Assembly (NCBI GenBank): GCA_020435025.1
Contig: JAGRAG010000361.1
Coordinates: 1 to 5,208, forward strand
Reading direction: 5' to 3'
DNA length: 5,208 nucleotides
Source of the DNA: Bdellovibrionales bacterium
Lineage (GTDB): Bacteria; Bdellovibrionota; Bdellovibrionia; Bdellovibrionales; UBA1609
This document shows positions 1 to 5,208 of this stretch, in pieces. Made by a program: the position numbers and the translations under genes. The first letter of the stretch is position 1. Each line of letters opens with the position of its first letter. The notes under the pieces were generated by a model. That model searched no databases and was not told the DNA's origin. It saw only the letters and a program-made list of their open reading frames with translations.

Positions 1-788
1 CCTATGGTATGGGAGTCCGCAGTTATTTGCTGGGTCGCCCACCCGTCACAAATATGTATGAGACCGTGGTGTGGGTTCCCTGGGGAGCCATTATTTTCGC
101 CGCTCTTTTGGAGTGGAAGAGCCGCAGCAGGACTGTGTTAATGGTATCAGCATTGCTTTCGGTGTTTTGTCTGATCCTGACCGATTTGGCTCCTTCTGTT
201 CTGGATAAGTCCTTGTCTCCACTTCAGCCGGTGCTGCGGGACAACTTTTGGCTCACCACCCATGTGTTGGTGATCACTTTGAGTTATGCGGCCTTCTTTT
301 TGGCCTTTGCCCTGGCCGATCTGCAGTTGTTTTACTTTTTGCGCGATGAAAACAAATTCGCACAAAAAATCCAGGAGGGTACCAAGGCCATCTATCGCTC
401 CATCCAAGTGGGGGTGATATTGCTCGGCGCAGGTATTATTTTAGGTGGGATCTGGGCCGACTATTCCTGGGGCCGCTTTTGGGGTTGGGATCCAAAAGAA
501 AACGGAGCCTTGTTGATTTGTCTGTGGTTGTTAGTGGCAATCCATGGTCGATTGGCCGGCAAAATGAAAGCCTTAGGCTATGCTCTGGCCATGTGTTTTA
601 CGAATATCATTGTGGCTTTAGCTTGGTTTGGAGTGAATTTATTGAACGTCGGACTACATTCATATGGATTTACTGAGAACATAGCTTATAACCTCGCAGC
701 TTTTTGTATTTTACAGATGGTGGTTATAATCGGAGCCTGGGTCACCATTTTGTTTCGTGAATCCAAAAATGGAGTGAAGACCGCTTAA
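1..788 (+). CDS. ccsA: Cytochrome c biogenesis protein CcsA/ResC domain, 5'-truncated
   Basis: This is the C-terminal part of a System II cytochrome c maturation protein that moves haem across the inner membrane and presents it for attachment to apocytochromes. The frame is open to the left edge (Tyr-Gly precede the Met at base 9), so that Met is almost certainly internal. Numbering from it, I see an RPPVTNMYE motif (10-18), a flanking His85 in WLTTHV, the tryptophan-rich haem-binding WWD motif WGRFWGWDPKE (154-164), a second flanking His217 in LLNVGLHSYG, and about seven hydrophobic segments (roughly 20-35, 44-62, 82-106, 132-149, 166-180, 190-213, 225-248). These are the hallmarks of the CcsA/CcmF/CcmC haem-handling superfamily, and the WWD wording and overall layout fit CcsA best. 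The GRPPVTNMYE lead-in resembles versions where CcsA is fused behind a ResB/CcsB domain, so the missing part may be CcsB; that is inference. A thioredoxin-like partner follows after 16 bases. Confidence 0.93.
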   Translation, partial: YGMGVRSYLLGRPPVTNMYETVVWVPWGAIIFAALLEWKSRSRTVLMVSALLSVFCLILTDLAPSVLDKSLSPLQPVLRDNFWLTTHVLVITLSYAAFFLAFALADLQLFYFLRDENKFAQKIQEGTKAIYRSIQVGVILLGAGIILGGIWADYSWGRFWGWDPKENGALLICLWLLVAIHGRLAGKMKALGYALAMCFTNIIVALAWFGVNLLNVGLHSYGFTENIAYNLAAFCILQMVVIIGAWVTILFRESKNGVKTA

Positions 789-791
789 TTA

Positions 792-798
792 GAAAGGA
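792..798 (+). promoter_or_regulatory. Ribosome binding site of the tlpA-like gene
   Basis: GAAAGGA lies 6 bases before the ATG at 805, just after the stop codon of the ccsA-like gene. The spacing is right for a Shine-Dalgarno and supports both the start choice and translation from a shared ccsA-tlpA mRNA. Confidence 0.7.
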
Positions 799-804
799 CG
801 GGTA

Positions 805-1389
805 ATGAACAAGGTTCTAATGACGATTGGAATGGCTTTATTTTTGGGAACAATAGCCTTTGGTTTACGGCAAATGGGCTTTATTGGTGGTGAAGGGTAC
901 TACACCGAACCAAAGACAGCCAATCCTGATTGGAATGCTCACGACACTCCTAATGTGGTCTTTGATCGCTATCAAGGAGGAAAGATCGCTCTGGCTGATT
1001 TTAAAGGTAAGGTGGTTCTTGTTAACTTTTGGGCCTCTTGGTGTGGACCTTGTTCTGAGGAATTCCCGGCGATGTTAAGGCTATTGGATCACTTTGAGGG
1101 GCAGCTGCAGATGGTGGCGGTTTCAAATGACAGCGAAGAAGATCAGGTCGAAAAATTTTTAAAGACTTTTCGTAAGGACTATAAAGAACAAATGGAACTT
1201 CCTTCTTTGCATATTGGCTGGGACCCGACATTGAAAATCACTCAAGAGCAGTTTAATGTTTTACGTCTACCTGAGACATTTATCCTTAATAAGGAAATGA
1301 AGATGGTTCGCAAAGTCATTGGCGTGACGGAGTGGGATGGTGAGGAGATGAAAAAATACATCGACTCGCTTTTAAGCCAAGCCTCTTAA
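805..1389 (+). CDS. TlpA/ResA-family thiol-disulfide oxidoreductase, membrane-anchored
   Basis: This 194-residue protein is a periplasm-facing thioredoxin-fold reductase. An uncleaved signal anchor at about residues 4-22 is followed by a short linker and a thioredoxin-like domain from about residue 48. The active site is WASWCGPCSEEFP, with the redox pair Cys80/Cys83, and the cis-proline loop is LRLPETF (Pro156). There is a Gly-Val-Thr-Glu-Trp segment near the C terminus, as in many TlpA-like proteins. In ResA/CcsX-type proteins this dithiol reduces the CXXCH cysteines of apocytochrome c before haem ligation. Placement 16 bases behind a CcsA-type haem protein points strongly to that role rather than to general disulfide reduction. 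The start is supported by GAAAGGA at 792-798. Length is normal for the family. No electron donor of the CcdA/DsbD type is in the window. I leave the symbol blank because resA, ccsX and tlpA cannot be separated from sequence alone. Confidence 0.93.
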   Translation: MNKVLMTIGMALFLGTIAFGLRQMGFIGGEGYYTEPKTANPDWNAHDTPNVVFDRYQGGKIALADFKGKVVLVNFWASWCGPCSEEFPAMLRLLDHFEGQLQMVAVSNDSEEDQVEKFLKTFRKDYKEQMELPSLHIGWDPTLKITQEQFNVLRLPETFILNKEMKMVRKVIGVTEWDGEEMKKYIDSLLSQAS

Positions 1390-1394
1390 GGCTT
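1379..1394. terminator. Small hairpin in the convergent tlpA/astB gap (weak terminator candidate)
   Basis: AAGCCT and AGGCTT form a perfect 6-bp stem around a CTTA loop, overlapping the stop codon of the tlpA-like gene. It lies where the two convergent genes should end, and the inverted repeat could act in either direction. On the plus strand it is followed only by CTCTTC, and on the minus strand by no T-run, so it is not a convincing intrinsic terminator. No better one is visible in 1390-1426. Confidence 0.25.
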
Positions 1395-1426
1395 CTCTTC
1401 AAAATCCTAAACAAGACAAAAGGAGT

Positions 1427-2776
1427 CTATGGGCTTTCCAACTGAAAGTCATAGATGGAGCCGAGCTTAAGGATCTGGGTGAGTTCATCTAATGCCGTAA
1501 AGCTTTCTTGAACTAACTGTGGGTCTCGTAAATCATCAAAACTGAGTCGATCCCTATAGTGTTTGTTGGCCCAACCCACTAAGACAGAATAGATCTCTTC
1601 ACCCATAAGACACTGTGGGGCCACTTGTCGGACCTCTTCTTCGCTGAGGACGACCCTTAACCTTAAGCATGCCGGTCCGCCGCCGTTGCGCATGCTTTGC
1701 TTGACGTCGTAGACAAGGACTTCCGAAATGGGTCCACCAGATTGAGTGAGACTTTGTAGGTAGGTCCAGACAGCAGGAGATTCTTCACACTCACCGGGAA
1801 CGACGAGGGTCATAGTTCCATCACTGTTAGCTAGCAGTTGACTATTAAAAAGGTAAGTCTTTACGGATTCTAAAACGGAAACTTCTGACTCCGACACCTC
1901 AACAAAGTGAAATGGCTGCGTATCGCTCCAGGCCCTTTTAATATTACTTTGCGTTTCTTGAAGGTTCTCAAAAGCCTTTTCGTGATAAAATAATACGTTC
2001 TTATTGCCCACGGCGATAACGTCATTGTGAAAGACTCCCGTATCAATGACATCGGGATTTTGTTGAGCGTAAACAACAAATGGATCAGATAATTGGTGGA
2101 GGCGAGCCACGGCTTGGGAGGCCTCCAGAGTTTGTCGGGCTGGGTATTTTTTTGGAGCCGGCCGATTCGGGCTATCTGCGTAGCGACCAAAGACGAAAAA
2201 CTCAATCCCTTGGGTCCCATAGTCTGTGCAAAACCGAGTGTGATTGGCGGCCCCTTCATCACCAAACCATTCGTGGGATGGGATGTGTGGATGGTGTACG
2301 AAATGCTTTTCCGAGGAAAACACCGATTTTAAAATGCGACCCGTTTGCTCGGGTTCAATAAAACGGTGAAACTTGTTACACAGATTGGCTGGAGTGAAAT
2401 GAACTTTGTGGTCTACGGTATCAGCCGATGGGGACACTGTTGCAGCGTTAGCCGTCCACATGCTGGATGCGGAAAAGCAAGAGGCAAACGCCTGTGGGGC
2501 TTGCTGAGAGGCTTTTTCTAAAGCTGTTGAAAGATCACCTGAAAATCCGAGTCGGCGGAGAGTCTGCAAGTCGGGTCGGGCATTGGGAGGAAGAAGCCCT
2601 TGGGGATAGCCGCGATCAGAAAGTGCCTTCATCTTTTCAAGTCCTTGTAAAACGGCTTGTTTTGGATTGGAAAGAGATTGGGCATTGCTTTTTGAGGCAA
2701 CATTCCCATAGGAAAGCCCTGCATAGTTGTGGGTCGGACCGACTAAACCATCAAAATTGTACTCGAAAAATTTCAT
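1427..2776 (-). CDS. astB: N-succinylarginine dihydrolase
   Basis: AstB (EC 3.5.3.23) hydrolyses N2-succinylarginine to N2-succinylornithine, two ammonia and CO2. This is step two of the arginine succinyltransferase (AST) pathway that degrades arginine to glutamate and succinate in the cytoplasm. The 449-residue product has the usual family length and matches my memory of E. coli AstB end to end. Signature stretches are NFDGLVGPTHNYAGLSYGN (7-25), MWTANAATVSPSADT (106-120), GDEGAANH (172-179), YPARQT (211-216), AQQNPDVIDTGVFHNDVIAV (237-256), and NGGGPACLRLRVVL (364-377). The catalytic residues known from the E. coli enzyme (Glu174, His248, Cys365) correspond to Glu174, His250 and Cys370. The fold is the pentein (arginine-modifying enzyme) propeller. 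The start is fixed by homology, since MKFFEYNFDGLVG aligns without a gap to the E. coli N terminus, although no clear Shine-Dalgarno precedes it. No astA, astC, astD or astE is nearby, and the gene stands alone between convergent and divergent neighbours. Confidence 0.97.
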   Translation of the reverse strand: MKFFEYNFDGLVGPTHNYAGLSYGNVASKSNAQSLSNPKQAVLQGLEKMKALSDRGYPQGLLPPNARPDLQTLRRLGFSGDLSTALEKASQQAPQAFASCFSASSMWTANAATVSPSADTVDHKVHFTPANLCNKFHRFIEPEQTGRILKSVFSSEKHFVHHPHIPSHEWFGDEGAANHTRFCTDYGTQGIEFFVFGRYADSPNRPAPKKYPARQTLEASQAVARLHQLSDPFVVYAQQNPDVIDTGVFHNDVIAVGNKNVLFYHEKAFENLQETQSNIKRAWSDTQPFHFVEVSESEVSVLESVKTYLFNSQLLANSDGTMTLVVPGECEESPAVWTYLQSLTQSGGPISEVLVYDVKQSMRNGGGPACLRLRVVLSEEEVRQVAPQCLMGEEIYSVLVGWANKHYRDRLSFDDLRDPQLVQESFTALDELTQILKLGSIYDFQLESP

Positions 2777-2913
2777 GAAGGCAGATTAGTTGGGAGTGAT
2801 CAAGGAGTCAATAAGAGTCCCAGAAGGAGAGCTATTGGCTCTGGCAACAAAGGGATTTTACTTGGCACAGTCGAAAGAGCAGAGAGGCTTTCATGCTTAG
2901 AAAAATTACTCAA

Positions 2914-2927
2914 GAATTGTACAAATC
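2914..2927. promoter_or_regulatory. Dyad-symmetric candidate operator centred on TTGTACAA
   Basis: GAATTGTACAAATC is an inverted repeat in which six of seven base pairs match around a perfect 8-base palindrome core; only the A/A pair flanking the core fails. It overlaps the candidate -35 box of the rightward transcript, a common position for a repressor site. No regulator gene is in the window and I do not recognise the motif as a named operator. Confidence 0.25.
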
Positions 2928-2947
2928 CTTTGGAGAAGACATAAAAT
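2917..2947 (+). promoter_or_regulatory. Candidate sigma70-type promoter for the secreted-protein/symporter pair
   Basis: TTGTAC (2917-2922) and TAAAAT (2942-2947) resemble -35 and -10 boxes but are separated by 19 bases, longer than the 17-base optimum. Transcription would begin near 2954, leaving a leader of about 40 bases before the TTG start. A TATAAG at 2973-2978 is a closer -10 by sequence, but it would put the start site inside the ribosome binding site. This is a weak motif-only call. Confidence 0.25.
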
Positions 2948-2986
2948 TTTAGGTCTCTGCCTCTAGAGATGATATAAGGCTTCTTC

Positions 2987-2991
2987 GGAGG
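2987..2991 (+). promoter_or_regulatory. Shine-Dalgarno that decides the TTG start of the secreted-protein gene
   Basis: GGAGG lies 4 bases before the TTG at 2996. The next in-frame start, ATG at 3020, has no such site and would give a signal peptide with no positively charged N-region. The spacing is slightly short. The same bases form the 3' arm of a C(UUCG)G-capped hairpin (2980-2991), so access could depend on RNA folding. Confidence 0.65.
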
Positions 2992-2995
2992 AAAA

Positions 2996-4678
2996 TTGCT
3001 TAAGTATTTGTTTTTCAGCATGATTTCTATTTTTGCGATCAATTCGCTGACGGCTTTTGCGGCGGGTCCCTCTTATATTTGTGTAGGAGCCGTAAAAAAA
3101 GAGATTCGACAGTCTTTTACAGAGCTCGATTTGGCGTGGTCAAAAGCAGAAAAACGAGAATGGAGCAAACACCGTCAGGCGGAGGGGCCAGGCCGTTGGT
3201 TATCGGAGTCGATTCGTTTTAAGAAAATTTTGTTTCGATGGTTGAATGGAAAACATCTTAACTACTCTTATTTAGATGACGTACGCGTGGATGCGGAGCT
3301 TTTAGCTCATCCAAAAATGAACGCAAAACTAAGTAAATATATGGCAGAGCGGGACAAGGCCCTTCAGGCGCTTCCCGCTGCGCGAATCAATGAGCTTAAA
3401 GGGCAAACAGAAAAAGAGGCTCAAAACGTTGTTGAGTTAGAACAGACGGCGCAAACCTCTTTGGATCTGTTTCAAGCAACTGTCGGAGGTTGGTGGGGTG
3501 GTCGCGTCCGTATTAAAGAGTTGATCACTGGTATAGAAGGATACGAAGCAGATCTGACTCATAAAATTCGTCAAGGTGTTGTTCTGCAGAAAAATGAAAG
3601 AGCTCTTTTTTATGTAATCACCCATTATCCAATTAAGAGATTTTATCCTTTAACGGTCGAACAATTTGAGTGGAGGCAAGGGAAGTGGAGTCAAGTGACT
3701 GAGGTCTATCAGTCACCGACCGAGGTTCGACGGGCTTGGCGGGCTGTTCGCATGAAAAGACAAAGGATCTTTCCGACTTTTTTTTCCAAAGGCGAGCTGG
3801 GAGAGTTAGAGGAGCGATACGCTGAAAAATGGGCGGAATTGCGATCTATGAAAGCTCGGTTAGAGTACTATGATCGATTGGGTGGACTATCGCCAAAGGC
3901 CCGAAAGCGTTTGGATCAAATCCGCGATTTAGAAGAAAGAAATCTACCGCGACCGACCTTTGCGGCTGAGCGGTGGTTGGATTTGGTTTTGGGACATAGC
4001 GAGATGCGGACGTTCTTTTTTGGGAAGGAAAACGCAGCTAATAAACAAAAAATAGAGCAGTACACGCCCGGTATCTTGTCGCGCTCGGAACGAGAGGAAT
4101 TATTTCGTGAATTGGAAATAGCAGATCTTGCTAGTTTCTGGGGAAGAACTCGAAACAAAGTGATTTATTCTGTTTTGCTTGCCGTAATTCCTTGGGCTAT
4201 GTCCACTGATGGGTTTGTCCAAGGGGTGATCGATTACTCCAAAGCGACTTATTTTCATATGCAAAGGTGGGGCAGCGAGTACTTACAGATCAATCACTCC
4301 CAAATTGACAATCCTGTTTTGCAGCGCTTGGATCAAAAAATGTTAGCCAGGGAAATGCGCTACTTTCAAATCACTCTGCTAGAGTCTCCTGAACGGTTTT
4401 TAGAAGAGGCTGTGGTGTATGTGGAGGCTGTGACAGGAGAAAGGCTCAAGGGCCGGCAAATGGACCTCGGCGATCTGTTGGTCCCCATGCGGAAGCAAGA
4501 GGAAGTCTCGCTCTCCAGTCAGCCGTTTCAAACCAATGCTGAAGCCCTATTCAGAAAAATGGTCCAAGAAAGGGAGGATCTTCAAGAGAAAAAAAAGATT
4601 TTAGGGGATGACTTTAAAGCTTATGTGACGGATCGTTTTCAACAGCGACTGAGCGAGAAAATTCTAGAAAAGCAGTGA
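2996..4678 (+). CDS. Secreted, charged helical protein of unknown function
   Basis: I do not recognise this 560-residue protein. Starting at TTG, it opens with a Sec signal peptide: Lys3, a hydrophobic core (about 4-19) and an AFA-AG cleavage site after residue 22 or 23. The product is therefore expected in the periplasm or beyond. The mature part is rich in Arg, Lys, Glu and Trp, has a single cysteine (Cys29, not in a lipobox), and is probably mostly alpha-helical. Heptad-like charged stretches occur at about 265-315 and 520-560. Notable patches are GGWWGGR (164-170), a moderately hydrophobic stretch KVIYSVLLAVIPWAM (388-402) that may be buried or a membrane segment, and basic WRAVRMKRQR (248-257). 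No enzyme motif, repeat domain or OmpA/peptidoglycan-binding signature is seen. The TTG start rests on GGAGG at 2987-2991 and on the better signal peptide. A DAACS symporter begins 12 bases after the stop, so the two are probably one operon. Two 8-base homopolymers (T at 3778-3785, A at 4589-4596) lie in the frame. Confidence 0.85.
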   Translation: MLKYLFFSMISIFAINSLTAFAAGPSYICVGAVKKEIRQSFTELDLAWSKAEKREWSKHRQAEGPGRWLSESIRFKKILFRWLNGKHLNYSYLDDVRVDAELLAHPKMNAKLSKYMAERDKALQALPAARINELKGQTEKEAQNVVELEQTAQTSLDLFQATVGGWWGGRVRIKELITGIEGYEADLTHKIRQGVVLQKNERALFYVITHYPIKRFYPLTVEQFEWRQGKWSQVTEVYQSPTEVRRAWRAVRMKRQRIFPTFFSKGELGELEERYAEKWAELRSMKARLEYYDRLGGLSPKARKRLDQIRDLEERNLPRPTFAAERWLDLVLGHSEMRTFFFGKENAANKQKIEQYTPGILSRSEREELFRELEIADLASFWGRTRNKVIYSVLLAVIPWAMSTDGFVQGVIDYSKATYFHMQRWGSEYLQINHSQIDNPVLQRLDQKMLAREMRYFQITLLESPERFLEEAVVYVEAVTGERLKGRQMDLGDLLVPMRKQEEVSLSSQPFQTNAEALFRKMVQEREDLQEKKKILGDDFKAYVTDRFQQRLSEKILEKQ

Positions 4679-4690
4679 TGAGATAAGGCT

Positions 4691-5208
4691 ATGAAGGTGA
4701 AAAAACTGATTTCATTTTGGGAAAGGCATGTGGCGCTGCTTGTGGTGGCCTTTGGAGCTCTTGGCTATGGTCTTTCCTGGGGATTTTCTGATTCTTTGCT
4801 TTTGGCGCCCAGTGACGCTCCCGTGTTTTTATGGATGGATCTGATTAAAACAATCTTTTTTTCGTCACTTAAGATGTTAGTGGCTCCCATTGTTTTTTTC
4901 TCTTTATTAGATGGTCTGTTGCAAATGCATGCCTTAACCCATCTTGGAGATTTGGGTCGAGCGACTTTAACCTATTATTTTACAACCACAATGATAGCTA
5001 TCCTGATCGGTCTCACCGTTGTGGTTTTCATACACCCGTGGGAATCGGATAGTGGCAATGGCCTTCAAAAAGAACGTTTAAAGGCAGAACACTCTTTAAG
5101 CTCAGATCGGTTTATTGAAAGAAAAGAGGGAACCCCGATTGGAGTCGCGACGAAAATGGCCAAAGAGGTTCTGGCAAATCCCTTTGAGGCTTTTGTTAAA
5201 AATAATAT
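4691..5208 (+). CDS. Sodium:dicarboxylate (DAACS/SDF) symporter, 3'-truncated
   Basis: The visible 172 residues are the N-terminal part of an inner-membrane DAACS-family carrier, which couples Na+ or H+ to uptake of C4-dicarboxylates, glutamate/aspartate or neutral amino acids. The frame runs off the right edge; family members are usually about 400-450 residues. Three hydrophobic segments are seen at about 13-31, 51-77 and 92-117. The family signature KMLVAPIVFFSLLDG (61-75) is followed by LGDLGRATLTYYFTTT (85-100) and, after a polar loop, ANPFEAFVKNN (162-172). Each matches the characteristic start of SDF proteins. The substrate-determining hairpins and NMDGT region lie outside the window, so the substrate cannot be assigned. 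ATG at 4691 is the first in-frame start after a TGA at 4679-4681. AAGG at 4685-4688 is only 2 bases from it, and GTG at 4697 (8 bases) is an alternative start. It lies 12 bases downstream of the secreted-protein gene, suggesting cotranscription. Confidence 0.92.
   Translation, partial: MKVKKLISFWERHVALLVVAFGALGYGLSWGFSDSLLLAPSDAPVFLWMDLIKTIFFSSLKMLVAPIVFFSLLDGLLQMHALTHLGDLGRATLTYYFTTTMIAILIGLTVVVFIHPWESDSGNGLQKERLKAEHSLSSDRFIERKEGTPIGVATKMAKEVLANPFEAFVKNN

Larger units (their letters stand above)
2777..2995. other. Divergent intergenic region between astB and the secreted-protein gene
   Basis: This 219-base spacer must carry the promoters for astB (leftward) and for the unknown gene plus symporter (rightward). 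Visible structure from left to right: an AGAGC/GCTCT 5-bp hairpin (2828-2842), a short rightward reading frame with a good Shine-Dalgarno (2824-2900), the TTGTACAA dyad (2914-2927), an A/T-rich TAAAAT (2942-2947), a CTCTAGAG palindrome (2961-2968), and a UUCG-capped hairpin over the Shine-Dalgarno (2980-2991). No tRNA, riboswitch or known sRNA was recognised. No convincing astB promoter pair was found. ATTTTA at 2855-2860 reads TAAAAT on the minus strand, but no suitable -35 stands behind it. Confidence 0.6.

Noticed and set aside
147..407. 86-codon minus-strand frame within the ccsA-like gene
   Set aside because: It is a shadow of a strongly supported membrane protein, and its translation is low-complexity and Gln/Lys-rich.
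1421..1470. AGGAG followed by ATG at 1429 on the plus strand
   Set aside because: The frame closes after 13 codons and runs antisense to the conserved C terminus of astB.
1870..2265. 131-codon frame on the minus strand inside astB
   Set aside because: It is an alternative frame of a clearly identified astB and its translation has no family character.
2467..2778. 103-codon plus-strand frame opposite the start of astB
   Set aside because: It is antisense to conserved astB coding sequence, with no plausible domain and no supporting ribosome binding site.
1420..2809. AAGGAGTC direct repeat on both sides of astB (1420-1427 and 2802-2809)
   Set aside because: It could hint at a target duplication from gene insertion, but it is only 8 bases, purine-rich and Shine-Dalgarno-like, it overlaps the astB stop, and there is no transposase or terminal inverted repeat.
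2954..2969. TCTCT/AGAGA hairpin and CTCTAGAG palindrome
   Set aside because: The stem is short with a weak loop, lacks a T-run and has no clear role; it is recorded only as part of the spacer description.
2800..3042. 80-codon minus-strand frame spanning the divergent spacer
   Set aside because: It overlaps the signal-peptide end of the secreted-protein gene in antisense, and the translation shows no recognisable features.

Overview
The window looks like chromosomal DNA from a Gram-negative bacterium. A System II (Ccs/Res) cytochrome c maturation block, an arginine succinyltransferase-pathway gene, a secreted protein of unknown family and a dicarboxylate/amino-acid symporter sit together at moderate GC. 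The style (a CcsA domain of the type often fused to ResB, non-AUG starts, a large secreted protein without a recognisable family) suggests a Bdellovibrionota- or other delta-like proteobacterium. This placement is inference from protein character; there is no rRNA or other phylogenetic marker here.

Layout: (1) Bases 1-788, plus strand: the 3' part of a ccsA/resC-type haem-handling protein, open at the left edge. (2) 805-1389, plus strand: a membrane-anchored TlpA/ResA-like thiol-disulfide oxidoreductase with a WCGPC active site, 16 bases downstream and evidently in the same operon. (3) A 37-base convergent gap with a small hairpin. (4) 1427-2776, minus strand: a complete astB (N-succinylarginine dihydrolase) with its Glu/His/Cys catalytic residues. 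No other ast gene is in the window. (5) 2777-2995: a 219-base divergent intergenic region with a weak promoter-like pair, a TTGTACAA-centred dyad and a UUCG-capped hairpin that includes the downstream Shine-Dalgarno. (6) 2996-4678, plus strand: a 560-residue Sec-exported, charged, mostly helical protein that starts with TTG and that I do not recognise. (7) 4691-5208, plus strand: the N-terminal 172 residues of a DAACS/SDF sodium:dicarboxylate symporter, cut by the right edge.

Functionally, ccsA and tlpA cooperate in covalent haem attachment to periplasmic c-type cytochromes: CcsA presents haem and the thioredoxin-like protein keeps the apocytochrome CXXCH thiols reduced. AstB performs the second step of arginine degradation to glutamate and succinate. 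The unknown secreted protein and the symporter are 12 bases apart and probably cotranscribed. They diverge from astB, so coordinated control of arginine or dicarboxylate use is possible but unproven. No mobile element, CRISPR array, tRNA or rRNA was seen. The most promising unexplained item is the secreted 560-residue protein, with its structured leader and its pairing with the transporter.
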